From NCBI GenBank assembly GCA_963837445.1, contig CAWINK010000002.1, forward strand, positions 558,001 to 622,000: 64,000 nucleotides of DNA, written 5' to 3'. This stretch comes from JACVRW01 sp963837445 (GTDB taxonomy: Bacteria; Actinomycetota; Thermoleophilia; Solirubrobacterales; Thermoleophilaceae). The position numbers and the translations under genes were made by a program. Shown piece by piece: positions 1-10,727 of the stretch. The notes under the pieces are model-generated. The model was not told where the DNA came from and made no database searches. It was given only the letters and a program-made list of their open reading frames with translations. Every line of letters starts with the position of its first letter. The first letter of the stretch is position 1.

Positions 1-141
1 CCAACCGCGCCGGCCGCACCGGCCGCACCGGCCGCGGAGCCGACGGAAGAGCAGCCGGCCGCCGACGCTCCCACGCCGCCCCCGGCACCCTCGACCGACG
101 ACTCGAACGCCACTCCCGACCCGTTCAAGCCGATCCAGTAG
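1..141 (+). CDS. C-terminal tail of an unidentified protein (5' end outside window)
   Basis: The frame is open from the first base and ends at a TAG (139-141). The 46 visible residues are rich in Pro, Ala, Glu and Asp, beginning with Ala-Ala-Pro repeats and ending DPFKPIQ. Such a tail is a disordered, low-complexity C-terminus and gives no family assignment. The stop overlaps the GTG start of dapA (TAGTG), so the two genes are probably co-transcribed. The function cannot be told from this part. Confidence 0.6.
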   Translation, partial: PTAPAAPAAPAAEPTEEQPAADAPTPPPAPSTDDSNATPDPFKPIQ

Positions 142-1016
142 TGGCGGAGCGCTTCTCCCGGGACAGCATGCGCCTCGGCGGCATCCTCACCGCGATGGTC
201 ACCCCGTTCGACGCGGACGGTGGGCTCGACGAGGACGCCGCGGTACGGCTGATGCACCATCTGCTCGAGAACGGGTCCGATGGGCTGGTCCTCGCCGGCA
301 GCACGGGTGAGGGCGCCACGATGACCGACGAGGAGAAGGTGCGGCTCTGGGAGCTCGGCGTGGCAGAGTCGGGGGACGCCCCGGTCATCGCCGGCACCGG
401 CACCTACGACACCCGGCACTCGGTGGAGCTCACCGAGCGCGCGCACGAGGCCGGCGTGGACGCGATGCTCGTGGTCACGCCGTACTACGTGCGGCCCAAC
501 CGGCGCGGGATCAAGGCGCATTACGAGGCCGTGGCCGCCGCCACCGACCGGCCGATCGTGGCCTACAACATCCCGAGCCGCACGGCCACGGACATGCCGA
601 ACGACCTGCTCGCGGAGCTGGCTGAGATCGACAACATCGCGGCGGTCAAGCAGGCCCGCTACGAGGACATGGCGCTGATCGAGGGCATGGACCTGCTCGC
701 CGGGAACGACGACGTGCTTGCCAAGGTCATGGACATGGGCGGCACCGGCGGCATCCTGGTGGCCTCGAACCTGGTCGGGCGCGAGATGCGGCGGATCATC
801 GACGAGCCGGAGCGCCGCCATGAGATCGAGGACGACCTGCGCGATCTCTACAAGGCATTGAACGTGACCGTGAACCCGATCCCGGTCAAGACCGCGGTCA
901 ACATGATCGGCATTGAGGTCGGCCCGCTGAGGCTGCCGCTCGTGGATGCCTCCGAGGAGGAGCGCGCCGTAATCCGCCAGGCCCTCGAACGCCACAACCT
1001 GCTGGCCGCGGTGTGA
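141..1016 (+). CDS. dapA: 4-hydroxy-tetrahydrodipicolinate synthase
   Basis: Condenses pyruvate with aspartate semialdehyde, the first committed step of the diaminopimelate/lysine pathway, in the cytoplasm. The 291-residue TIM-barrel protein has the expected active-site elements: GSTGEG (about residues 53-58), the TPYY tyrosines (114-116 region), YNIPSRT with its Arg (142-148), and the Schiff-base Lys170 in AAVKQA. The start is either GTG 141, which overlaps the upstream stop, or ATG 168 just before RLGGILTAM; the family usually starts near the latter. The stop overlaps the RNase J start (GTGTGA). The later DAP genes dapF-like and dapL lie at 25-27 kb. Confidence 0.95.
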   Translation: MAERFSRDSMRLGGILTAMVTPFDADGGLDEDAAVRLMHHLLENGSDGLVLAGSTGEGATMTDEEKVRLWELGVAESGDAPVIAGTGTYDTRHSVELTERAHEAGVDAMLVVTPYYVRPNRRGIKAHYEAVAAATDRPIVAYNIPSRTATDMPNDLLAELAEIDNIAAVKQARYEDMALIEGMDLLAGNDDVLAKVMDMGGTGGILVASNLVGREMRRIIDEPERRHEIEDDLRDLYKALNVTVNPIPVKTAVNMIGIEVGPLRLPLVDASEEERAVIRQALERHNLLAAV

Positions 1017-2677
1017 GTTCGAGCAAGCTCCGGGTCCTGCCGCTCGGCGGGCTCGGCGAGATCGGCAAGAACATGATGGTCGTCGAGTACGGCGGCCGCA
1101 TAGTGGTTGTGGACACCGGCCTGATGTTCCCGACGCCTGACCAGCTCGGCATCGACCTCGTGCTCCCGGACTTCACCTACCTGCGCGAGCGAGAGGACGA
1201 CATCGACGCGATCGTCCTGACCCACGGGCACGAGGACCACGTGGGCGCGCTGCCATTCCTGCTGCGCGAGCTGGACACCGTCCCGCCCGTCTACAGCGGT
1301 CCGCTCACCGCGGCGATGGTTCGCTCGAAGCTGGACGAGCACCGGCTCAAGGACGTTGTGGTTGAGGACGTGCTTGCCGGCCAGGCCTTCGAGGCCGGCC
1401 CCTTCTCGGTGGAGATGGTGAAGATGGCCCACTCGATCCCGGACGCCTTCGCCGTGGCGCTCACCACCGAGCTCGGCACCATGCTGATGACCGGGGACTA
1501 CAAGTTCGACCAGACGCCTGTGGACGGCGTGCCTGCGGACATCTCCAGGCTTGCCGAGCTCGGGCGGGAGAGGCTGCTGCTCCTCTGCGGCGACTCGACG
1601 AACGCTGACCGTCCCGGCGTGTCGCTCTCCGAGTCGAGCGTGGGGCCGCGGCTGGTGGAGGTGTTCGCACGCTGCCAGGGCCGGATCATCGTCACCTGCT
1701 TCGCCTCGAACATCCACCGCGTCCAGCAGGTGGTGGATGCCGCGGCCACGGTCGGCAGGCGCGTCTCGCTGATCGGCCGCTCGATGCGCAAGAACACGAA
1801 CATCGGGCGCATGCTCGGCCACATCGACATCCCGGACGGGCTGCTGGTCGGGCCGAAGGAGATCGAGGACTTCCCGGACCACAAGCTCGTGATCATCTCC
1901 ACGGGATCGCAGGGCGAGCCGCTCTCGGCGCTGCGCCGGATGGCCCACGGGGACCACCCGAACGTGGATCTGCACGACGGCGACACCGTGATCTTCTCGG
2001 CCACGGCGATCCCCGGGAACGAGCGGGCGGTGAACGAGACGATCGACCGCATCTACAGGCTCGGGGCGAGCGTGATCACGGCGGCCGACGTGCCCGTGCA
2101 CGCGTCGGGGCACGGCTACGCCGAGGAGCTCAAGCTGATGCTCAACCTCACGAAGCCGCACTACGTGATGCCGGTGCACGGGGATCACAAGCGGCTGCGC
2201 CTCCACGCGGAGCTCGCAGAGGCCGTCGGGGTCCCGCCGAAGTCGATCTTCCGCGGAGAGAACGGACTCCCGCTCGAGATCGACTCCTCGGGCGCCCGCT
2301 GGGGTGAGCGCGAGCAGGCCGGGCTCATCTTCGTGGACGGGATGGAGGTGGGCGACATCGAGGACGTTGCCCTGCGCGACCGCCGGATGCTGTCCGCGGA
2401 CGGCATCTTCATCGTCGTCGCGACCGTCTCGGAGCAGGACGGCCGCTCCGTCGTCCCGCCCGAGATCATCTTCCGGGGCGTGCCCTTCGCCGACGAGGCC
2501 GCCAACTTCGTCGACGATCTGCGCCGGGCGGTCGACGACTCGCTGGCGCACTCGGCCGAGGAGCGGATCACGGAGATCGATCTGCTCCAGGACCACCTGC
2601 ACGACGACATCGCCGCCTTCGTCTACGAACGCCTCAAGCGGCGCCCGATGATCCTGCCCGTCGTCGTCGAGGTCTAG
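1013..2677 (+). CDS. rnj: Ribonuclease J (metallo-beta-lactamase/beta-CASP)
   Basis: 5'-3' exo- and endoribonuclease of mRNA turnover and rRNA maturation. The 554-residue protein begins LRVLPLGGLGEIGKNM, typical of RNase J. It has the zinc motif THGHEDHVG (HxHxDH), a GDYK segment, the beta-CASP motif region (VTCFASNIHRVQQ), HASGHG, and PVHGDHKRL near the C-terminal part. GTG 1013 overlaps the dapA stop by 4 bases, indicating translational coupling. The dapA-rnj order is common in actinobacteria. The 3' end overlaps by 4 bases the stop of the convergent repeat-protein gene. RNase Y is also encoded (14162-15649), so both major Gram-positive-type RNases are present. Confidence 0.96.
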   Translation: MSSSKLRVLPLGGLGEIGKNMMVVEYGGRIVVVDTGLMFPTPDQLGIDLVLPDFTYLREREDDIDAIVLTHGHEDHVGALPFLLRELDTVPPVYSGPLTAAMVRSKLDEHRLKDVVVEDVLAGQAFEAGPFSVEMVKMAHSIPDAFAVALTTELGTMLMTGDYKFDQTPVDGVPADISRLAELGRERLLLLCGDSTNADRPGVSLSESSVGPRLVEVFARCQGRIIVTCFASNIHRVQQVVDAAATVGRRVSLIGRSMRKNTNIGRMLGHIDIPDGLLVGPKEIEDFPDHKLVIISTGSQGEPLSALRRMAHGDHPNVDLHDGDTVIFSATAIPGNERAVNETIDRIYRLGASVITAADVPVHASGHGYAEELKLMLNLTKPHYVMPVHGDHKRLRLHAELAEAVGVPPKSIFRGENGLPLEIDSSGARWGEREQAGLIFVDGMEVGDIEDVALRDRRMLSADGIFIVVATVSEQDGRSVVPPEIIFRGVPFADEAANFVDDLRRAVDDSLAHSAEERITEIDLLQDHLHDDIAAFVYERLKRRPMILPVVVEV

Positions 2678-3435
2678 CCCTGGAGGCCGAGGTGGCCGTA
2701 GAAGAGGCAGGACGACCCCGCGGCATCTGAGTACAGCGAGATCTGCCCCGTGAACGCCTTTCCGCTCGGGGCTGAGGCGAAGCCAGGGGTCTGAGCAACC
2801 GACCGACTGCCCCCCGCGGGATCCGACAGGATCGCGATCACGAACGGCGGATCCGCGGCATCAAGGACGGGCTGGAACAGAGAGGTACCGCCGGCGGCCG
2901 AGTTGTTCTCCGTGGTGCCAACCGCCAGCTGAGCTTCCGTGGCCACTCCGCTCGGCGCGCACCGACCGATCAGCGTCAGCGGGCCGTGCGTGGCCAGAGT
3001 CACGTCCGGCGCGCCCTCCGCGACGGCCGTCTGGGGGATGATCCTCAGCGTGCTCACGCCGCTGGCGGAGGTGGCCGTGTCGGCCGCCGTGGCGCTTGGC
3101 ACCTTGCCCAGCGTCCCTTCGTTGATGTCCGTGCCGGTGACCGTGTTGAGCGCGATATCGCGGCCCTGGACGGTGCTGTTGCGGATGTCGATTCCCCGCA
3201 CCTCGTTGTTGCGCAGGTCGCGCGTGCGGATCTCGTTGTTGCGCAGGTCGCGGCTCCGGATCTCGTTGTTCTTGATCTCGCGGCTGTCGATGAAGCCTGT
3301 GGCGACGCCGTAGGACACCCCACTCAGGGACACGAACAGGGCGATCATCGAGATCACCAGGGCCGGCGACGGGCGCCCCCCGATCCCCCGCATCCGCGGG
3401 GCAGGGGGCAGGCGGCGCAGGATCGACAACTTCAC
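2674..3435 (-). CDS. Membrane-anchored or secreted decapeptide-repeat protein
   Basis: A 253-residue protein of unknown function. A basic N-terminus is followed by one hydrophobic segment (about residues 24-46), which may be a signal anchor. Next come six in-phase 10-residue repeats (residues 51-110, consensus xRDLRNNEIR) and a C-terminal domain of about 130 residues without recognised motifs. The repeats should stack like a small beta-solenoid, and the protein is probably displayed outside the membrane. The GTG start has a good ribosome site (GAAGGAG, 7 bases upstream) lying inside the last codons of the histidine kinase gene only 5 bases away. It is therefore probably the third gene of the regulator-kinase operon. 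Confidence 0.75.
   Translation of the reverse strand: MKLSILRRLPPAPRMRGIGGRPSPALVISMIALFVSLSGVSYGVATGFIDSREIKNNEIRSRDLRNNEIRTRDLRNNEVRGIDIRNSTVQGRDIALNTVTGTDINEGTLGKVPSATAADTATSASGVSTLRIIPQTAVAEGAPDVTLATHGPLTLIGRCAPSGVATEAQLAVGTTENNSAAGGTSLFQPVLDAADPPFVIAILSDPAGGSRSVAQTPGFASAPSGKAFTGQISLYSDAAGSSCLFYGHLGLQG
3106..3285 (-). repeat. Six tandem 30-bp coding repeats (decapeptide repeat)
   Basis: Residues 51-110 of the surface protein are six units of exactly ten residues: SREIKNNEIR, SRDLRNNEIR, TRDLRNNEVR, GIDIRNSTVQ, GRDIALNTVT and GTDINEGTLG. The second and third units are nearly identical in DNA; the outer ones have diverged. The period is a multiple of three, so copy-number change would keep the frame. 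Confidence 0.85.
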
Positions 3436-3439
3436 GGTG

Positions 3440-4914
<1,475 letters not shown>

Positions 4915-4918
<4 letters not shown>

Positions 4919-5595
4919 GGCTCCCTCAGCACGTAGCCGGCGCCGCGCATCGTGTGCAGCAGGCGCGGCTCACCGCCCGCCTCGAGCTTGCGGCGCAGGT
5001 TCGAGATGAACACGTCCACGGTGTTTGTCTCGGCAAACGGGTGGTAGCCCCACACCTCGTCGAGCAGGGCCTGGCGGGAGACCACTATGCGCTCGTTCCG
5101 CATCAGGTGCTCGAGCAGCTCGAACTCGCGGGCGGTCAGCTCGAGCGCGCGGCTGCCGCGGAAGACCTCGCGGCTGTCGGGGTTGAGGCGCAGGTCGCCC
5201 ACGACCATGAAGGCGCTGCCGCGCGGCGGGCGCCGCCGCAGCAGAGCGCGGATGCGGGCGAGCAGCTCGTCGCGCTCGAACGGCTTGACGAGGTAGTCGT
5301 CCGCGCCGGAGTCGAGACCCTCCACGCGCGCGTCGAGCGCGTCTCGTGCAGTGAGCATCAGGATCGGCACGTCGCCGGTGGCGCGCATCCGCCGGGCCAC
5401 CTCCATGCCATCGAGCTTGGGGAGGCCGAGGTCCAGCACGACCGCGTCGGGCTCGAACACGCCCGACTCCTTCAGCGCCTCCTCGCCGTCGCCCGCCACG
5501 CGCACCTCGTAGCCCTCCTTGTCGAGGGAACGACGGAGCACGCCGGCGATGTCGGCGTCGTCCTCCACGACGAGCACACGGGGCCGTCCGCTCAT
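4915..5595 (-). CDS. OmpR/PhoB-family response regulator
   Basis: DNA-binding partner of the adjacent histidine kinase. The receiver domain (residues 5-118) has acidic EDD near the N-terminus, phospho-acceptor Asp55 in VVLDLGLPK, and the conserved Lys in LVKPF. A winged-helix Trans_reg_C domain follows (LTAREFELLEHL, NTVDVFISNLRRKL, RGAGYVL). The start is placed at ATG 5595 (MSGRPRVLVVEDD); ATG 5604 and 5640 are in frame but add residues atypical of the family. It is divergent from ftsK with about 50 bases between them, so the promoters overlap. Confidence 0.93.
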
Positions 5596-5645
5596 GCCTC
5601 CCATGGTAGGGAGGGTGCGGGCATCGGCCGTCGAATGCACGCGTT

Positions 5646-8002
5646 ATGGCCAATCGCCGGAGGAAGCGTCGTCGTGCCCGCACGGCCTGGCTGCCGCATC
5701 TCGACCTGCCCAGGCTCGAGCAGCGCCACTGGGACCTGATCGGACTCGCCCTCGTGGGCTTCGCGGCCTTCTTCGCCTGCGTCTTCTACCTCGGCTGGGC
5801 CGGGGGCGAGGTGGGGGAGGCGCTCGGCGACGCGATCCTGTTCACGTTCGGCGGCGTGGGCTACGGCGCCCCGGTCCTGCTGTTCGCAGCCGGCGCCCTG
5901 ATCGTGATCCGGCCGATGATCCCGGCGGTCCACCCGTTCCGCACCGGCACGATCTGCTTCGCGACTGCCCTGATGCTCGGCCTGGCCGCCGGCTCGCTCG
6001 GCCTCGGCCCCGGTGACACCCCGCGCGACGGCTTCCTCGACGCCTCCTACCTCGAGCACCACGGCGGCCTCGTGGGCGAGTCCCTGTTCTGGGCGTCGGC
6101 CAAGCTGTTCTCGACCGTCGGCTCCCACATCCTCTTCACGTTCCTGCTGCTGGCCGGCGTGCTGCTGCTCACCGGGGCGTCGATCGCAGGGATCGTGACC
6201 GCCACCCGCGAGGCCGCGGTCACCACCACCGAGCGCGTGCGCCGCAGCACCGCGACGGTGCGCGTCCCGTACGAACCGCTGCCTGCGATCACCCCGCCGG
6301 AGCCCGACGACCGGGAGCCGGTGGTCCGCGCGACGCACGTGGAGATGCCGGTAACGGACGAGTTCGACGAGTTCGAGCCGGAGCCCGACTACGCGGAGCT
6401 CGAGCCGCCGGACCAGCCGGACGCAGCCCGACCGACGATCCCGATCCCGAGGCCGCGACCGAGGACGAAGGCGACGCGGACGAGGCGCTCACGCCGATGG
6501 GCAACCGCCGCTCGCCGGTCACGGAGTCCGACGACATCGATTACCGCATGCCGAAGCTGTCCTTCCTCAAGCGCTCCACGGGCGCGCAGAAGCTCGACAC
6601 GAAGGGAATCGAGCGGACCGGGGGGCAGCTCGTGGAGGCGCTCAGCCACTTCAACGTGGAGGCGCGCCTGATGGGGACCGTGAGCGGCCCGCACGTGACC
6701 CGCTACGAGCTGCGCCTCGCGCCCGGCATCAAGATGTCCAAGGTCGCGACCCTGAAGGACGACCTCGCCTACGCGCTCGCCGCCGAACAGGTGCGCATCC
6801 TCGCGCCCATCCCGGGCAAGCAGGCCGTGGGAGTGGAGGTGCCGAACCGCGTGCGCACGATGGTGCACCTCGGCGACGTCTTCCAGGACCCGCCGAAGGG
6901 CTGGTCGCCGCTGTCGGTATGGCTCGGCAAGGACATCGCCGGCAAGGCCATCGGCACCGACCTCGCCAAGCAGCCGCACATCCTGATCGCGGGAACCACG
7001 GGCTCCGGTAAGTCGGGCTGCGTGAACTCGATGCTGTCGAGCGTCCTGCTGCACGCGTCGCCGAACGAGGTGCGGCTCGTGCTGGTGGACCCGAAGCGCG
7101 TGGAGCTGAATCACTACGAGGGCATCCCGCACCTGCTCACGCCGGTGGTCACCTCGCCGCGCCTCGCCGCGAACGTCCTCAGCAACCTGATCAAGGAGAT
7201 GGAGGAGCGCTACGGGGTGATGAGCCGCTCGAAGACGCGCAACCTCGTGGAGCTGAATCGCGTGCGGATGCGCGCGGGCGAGGCCCCGCTGCCCTACATC
7301 CTGTGCGTGATCGACGAGCTCGCGGACCTGATGATGGTCGCGCCCGCCGACGTGGAGGACTCGATCATCCGGCTGGCGCAGAAGTCGCGCGCCGTGGGCA
7401 TCCATCTCGTGCTGGCCACCCAGCGCCCGAGTGCGGACGTGATCACGGGCATGATCAAGGCGAACGTGCCGGCGCGGATCGCCTTCGCGGTCTCGTCGCA
7501 GACCGACTCGCGCGTGATCCTTGACCAGAACGGCGCCGAGTCCCTGCTCGGACAGGGCGACATGCTGTTCCGCCCGGCGGGCGAGTCGCGCACCGCGCGC
7601 ATCCAGGGTGCGTTCATCGCCGAGGAGGAGATCGAGCGGCTCACCGATCACTGGCGCGGGCAGGGCGAGCCCGAGCTTCAGGAGGAGCTGCTCGAGGCCG
7701 TCGAGCCCGAGGAGGGGAGCGACGGCCCGGACGGTGACTTCGACCCGGATCAGGACGACCTCCTGGGCGACGCGATCTCCACCGTGGTCCAGATGGGCAC
7801 CGCCTCCACCTCGATGCTCCAGCGCCGCATGCGCGTGGGCTACACCCGCGCCGGCCGTCTCATCGACATGATGGAACGGCGCGGCGTGATCTCGGGGTAC
7901 GAGGGCTCGAAGGCACGTCAGGTGCTGATCACGGAGGCGGACCTGCCGCGTGTTCTCGAGGGCCTCAATGAGCCCGCTGTTGCGGGACCCGTCGAGGAGT
8001 AA
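5646..8002 (+). CDS. ftsK: FtsK/SpoIIIE-type DNA translocase (apparent single-base frameshift)
   Basis: Pumps chromosomal DNA through the division septum. The N-terminal part has about four membrane segments (residues 32-190), then an acidic linker. The motor has Walker A GTTGSGKSG, Walker B LCVIDELADLMM and LATQRPSADV, and ends in the gamma winged-helix domain (STSMLQRRMRVGYTRAGRLI). The frame breaks near 6426-6430: upstream reads EPPDQPDAA, while downstream the acidic linker (PTDDPDPEAATEDEGD) continues one frame back. Adding one C to the CCC at about 6427-6429 restores a single reading frame of about 785 residues, the normal size. Because ftsK is usually essential and both halves are pristine, a sequence error is the likeliest cause. 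Confidence 0.9.
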
Positions 8003-8083
8003 CGCCATGGCGGCGCACCGGGCACCGCACCGGGCACCGCCCGGTGCTTGCCCCACTGCGCGTTTCGTCAGAATACGGCGCCA

Positions 8084-8821
8084 ATGCCGAGCATTGGCGA
8101 AACGCTGCGGGAGGCTCGCATGCGCCAGCGCCTCGACATCGCCGATGTCGAGGCGCGCACGAAGATTCGCGCGAAGTATCTGCGAGCGCTCGAGAACGAG
8201 GAGTTCGGCATGCTGCCCGGGCCCACGTTCGTCAAGACGTTCCTGCGCACCTACGCGGAGATGCTCGGGCTCGACCCGCACGTGCTGGTCGAGGAGTACC
8301 GGGCCGGCTTCGAGCGCGAGGACGAGATGGAGGCGCCGCTGGGGCCGCCCGCGGTGGCAGGCCGCGACCGGCGGCACGGGCCGACCATTGGGCCCGGCTC
8401 GCTCGTGCTGCTCGTGCTGGTGGGCATCGTGGCGGTGCTCGTGGCGATCGGGCTCGCGAGCGACGAAGACGGGGGCGGTGATCAGGCCTCGGCACCGGAG
8501 ACCACCCAGTCCGAGACGGAGGCCACGCCCCCGCCTGAGCCCGCCCAGCCGCAGCGCGTGTCCCTGCGCGTCACGCCCACCACGCCCACCTACATCTGTG
8601 TCGACCACGGGGTCGGCACGCCCGTGGTGTTCGAGGACACGATCGACGCCGCTCAGACGTTCCGCGGCAAGCGCGTCCGGGTGAACCTCGGCAAGCGCGA
8701 CGTGCAGCTCAGGATGAACGGCGAGCCGGTGGAGGTCACGCCCGGCCCGGATCCGGTCGGGTTCGCCTTCACGCCGGGCGGGAGCCGCGAGCTCCCGGTC
8801 GGCGAGCGCCCCTGTGCTTGA
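8084..8821 (+). CDS. RodZ-like helix-turn-helix membrane protein
   Basis: An N-terminal Xre-type HTH_25 domain (MPSIGETLREARMRQRLD, then KIRAKYLRALENEEF and LPGPTFVKTFLRTYAEMLG) precedes one membrane span (about residues 103-125) and a C-terminal extracytoplasmic domain like the RodZ DUF4115 module. RodZ-type proteins link cell-shape machinery to the membrane. This 245-residue form is shorter than Escherichia coli RodZ. ATG 8084 is chosen because MPSIGETLR matches the family start; a TTG at 8048 is in frame. It lies between ftsK and cinA, a common order for rodZ homologues. Confidence 0.85.
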   Translation: MPSIGETLREARMRQRLDIADVEARTKIRAKYLRALENEEFGMLPGPTFVKTFLRTYAEMLGLDPHVLVEEYRAGFEREDEMEAPLGPPAVAGRDRRHGPTIGPGSLVLLVLVGIVAVLVAIGLASDEDGGGDQASAPETTQSETEATPPPEPAQPQRVSLRVTPTTPTYICVDHGVGTPVVFEDTIDAAQTFRGKRVRVNLGKRDVQLRMNGEPVEVTPGPDPVGFAFTPGGSRELPVGERPCA

Positions 8822-8855
8822 GGGCTCCCGACCGTAGCCCCGGTCGGAAGCCCTA

Positions 8856-10130
8856 GTGTCAGGGGGGTTGAGCGCACGAGCTGGCATCGTCGTGACCGGC
8901 ACCGAGGTCCTGACTGGGCGCATCCAGGACCGCAACGGTCCCTGGCTGTCGGATCGCCTGCTCGAGCTGGGCGTCGAGCTCGCCCACATCACGATCTGCG
9001 GTGACCGCCCGGAGGACATCGAGGCGCAGCTTCGTTTTCTCGCCGACCAGGGCGTGGACCTGATCCTCACGAGCGGTGGCCTCGGCCCAACCGCCGACGA
9101 CAAGACGGTCGAGGTGGTGGCGCGGTTCTGCGAGCGCGAGCTCCTGATCGACGAGGAGCTCGAGGAGAAGATCGCGGCGATCCTGAAGCCGCTGATGGCG
9201 CGCTTCAGCCACTGGGACTTCGACGCGGTCCGCGCCGCCAACCGCAAGCAGGCGCTGATCCCGGAGGGCTCGTACGTGATCGACCCTGTGGGGACCGCGC
9301 CCGGTGTGGTGGTGCCCGGCAAGCCGACTGTGGTGGTGCTCCCAGGCCCACCGCGCGAGCTTCAGCCGATGTGGCGCACAGCCGTGAACACCGATGCGGT
9401 GTGCGATGCGATAGCCGGCCGCACGACCTACCTCCAGGAGACGGTCAGGATGTTCGGTCTCCCGGAGTCCGGGCTGGCCGACACGCTGCGCGACGCGGAG
9501 GAGGGAATTGGTGGCTTCGAGGTGCTCGAGATCACCACCTGCCTGCGCCGCGGCGAGATCGAGATGGTCACGCGCTACGAGCCCCAGGCGGCCGACGTCT
9601 ATGCCGAGCTCGTCTCCCTGTTGCGCGAGCGCCACGGCCGCGACATCTTCTCCGAGGACGGCTCGCGCGTGGACGATCTGGTGGCGCAGCTGCTGGCGGG
9701 GCGCCGGCTGGCCACGGCCGAGTCGTGCACGGCCGGCCTCCTGGCCGCGCGCCTGACGGAGCGCCCGGGCTCCTCCGCATATGTTGCGGGCGGCGTGGTG
9801 GCCTACGCAAACGAGGCGAAGGTGGAGCTGCTCGACGTGGACCCGCGGCTGATCGAGGAGCACGGAGCCGTGTCGGAGCCGGTGGCGGAGGCGATGGCCG
9901 AAGGCGCGCTGAAGCATTTCGAGGCGGACACCGCGGTGGCGATCACGGGCATCGCCGGGCCGGACGGCGGAAGCGAGGAGAAGCCCGTGGGCACGGTGTG
10001 CTGGAGCGTGCGGCTTGCGGACGGGCGCGCGATCACCCGGACCGTGCGGCTCCCGGGCGACCGGACGGACATCCGCGACCGCTCCACCACGGTCGCGATG
10101 CACCTGCTGCGGCGCCTGCTGTCCGAGTGA
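8856..10130 (+). CDS. cinA: CinA family protein (MoCF-like domain plus NMN-deamidase domain)
   Basis: The N-terminal COG1058 domain (GIVVTGTEVLTGRIQDRN, then TSGGLGPTADD) acts on damaged nucleotides such as ADP-ribose in characterised relatives. The C-terminal PncC-type domain carries the catalytic AESCTAG serine and the GVVAYANEAK segment for nicotinamide-mononucleotide deamidation. At 424 residues it is a standard two-domain CinA. The start is uncertain: GTG 8856 has no clear ribosome site, and TTG 8868 sits too close to a G-run. It overlaps thpR by 4 bases and lies one gene cluster upstream of recA, the classic competence/recombination neighbourhood. Confidence 0.93.
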   Translation: MSGGLSARAGIVVTGTEVLTGRIQDRNGPWLSDRLLELGVELAHITICGDRPEDIEAQLRFLADQGVDLILTSGGLGPTADDKTVEVVARFCERELLIDEELEEKIAAILKPLMARFSHWDFDAVRAANRKQALIPEGSYVIDPVGTAPGVVVPGKPTVVVLPGPPRELQPMWRTAVNTDAVCDAIAGRTTYLQETVRMFGLPESGLADTLRDAEEGIGGFEVLEITTCLRRGEIEMVTRYEPQAADVYAELVSLLRERHGRDIFSEDGSRVDDLVAQLLAGRRLATAESCTAGLLAARLTERPGSSAYVAGGVVAYANEAKVELLDVDPRLIEEHGAVSEPVAEAMAEGALKHFEADTAVAITGIAGPDGGSEEKPVGTVCWSVRLADGRAITRTVRLPGDRTDIRDRSTTVAMHLLRRLLSE

Positions 10131-10727
10131 GCGGCCCCCGGGCACGCATGTTCCTGGCTCTGGACCTCCCGGAGCCGGCCCGCGCGTGGCTTGCGTCGTG
10201 GCGCGACAGCCTCGTCTCCGATCGCGCCGATCTGAGGCCCGTCCGGCCCGAGGCCCTTCACGTGACGCTCGTGTTCCTCGGCTGGCAGGACGAGTCGGCC
10301 GCCCCGAAGATCGCGGAGGCCGCCTTCGGCGCGCTCCCCGGTGGCCCGCCGCCGCGGCTCACCGCCGCGGGCGTTCGCTCGCTGCCGCCGCGCAACCCGC
10401 GCCTGTTCGCGCTCGACCTCGACGACGAGGATGGCCGTGCGAGCACGCTGCAGGCCGCCGCATCGCGACGCGCTCGAGGCCGGCGGCTGGTATCGCCCGG
10501 AGAAGCGGCCCTTCTGGCCGCACCTCACGCTCGCTCGCGTGAAGCGCGGGGAGCGTCGTGTGGCGCCGCTGCCGGATCACCCGCAGCCGCCTGGCGAGCC
10601 GTTCCACGCCTCGGTAGTGACGCTCTACCGGTCGACGTTGCGCCCGCAGGGCGCGCTCTACGAGCCGCTGGCGCGTACCGTCTTGGCGGATGCCGGCGAT
10701 CCCGCTTCCCGACCCCCCGCTCACTGA
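10127..10727 (+). CDS. thpR: RNA 2',3'-cyclic phosphodiesterase, LigT/ThpR type (frameshifted)
   Basis: A 2H phosphoesterase that hydrolyses 2',3'-cyclic phosphate RNA or nucleotide ends. MFLALDLP at the start, the first HxT motif (ALHVTLVFLG) and the second (FWPHLTLARV) are all present but lie in two frames. The break is near 10458-10470: GRASTLQAA reads in one frame, and RDALEAGGWYRPEKRPFWPH reads one base later. Removing one base gives about 200 codons, a normal length. GTG 10127 overlaps the cinA stop; ATG 10148 (MFLALDLP) is the alternative start. The 3' end overlaps the next gene by 38 bases. It is probably intact in the organism. Confidence 0.8.

Noticed and set aside
848..2602. Long antisense open frame opposite RNase J (584 codons), and similar ones opposite recA, hflX and the ftsK region
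   Set aside because: High-GC third-position bias makes antisense frames long; their translations are rich in Arg, His, Asp, Val and Leu without domains, and the opposite strand carries known genes.
3106..3285. Possible CRISPR-like array because of regular 30-base units
   Set aside because: The units are contiguous without spacers, lie in frame inside a gene and encode a regular decapeptide repeat; no cas genes are near.
6497..8002. Separate cytoplasmic FtsK-like motor gene starting at ATG 6497
   Set aside because: The acidic linker continues upstream in that frame without a start or ribosome site, and the N-terminal half lies directly before it; one indel explains the split better.
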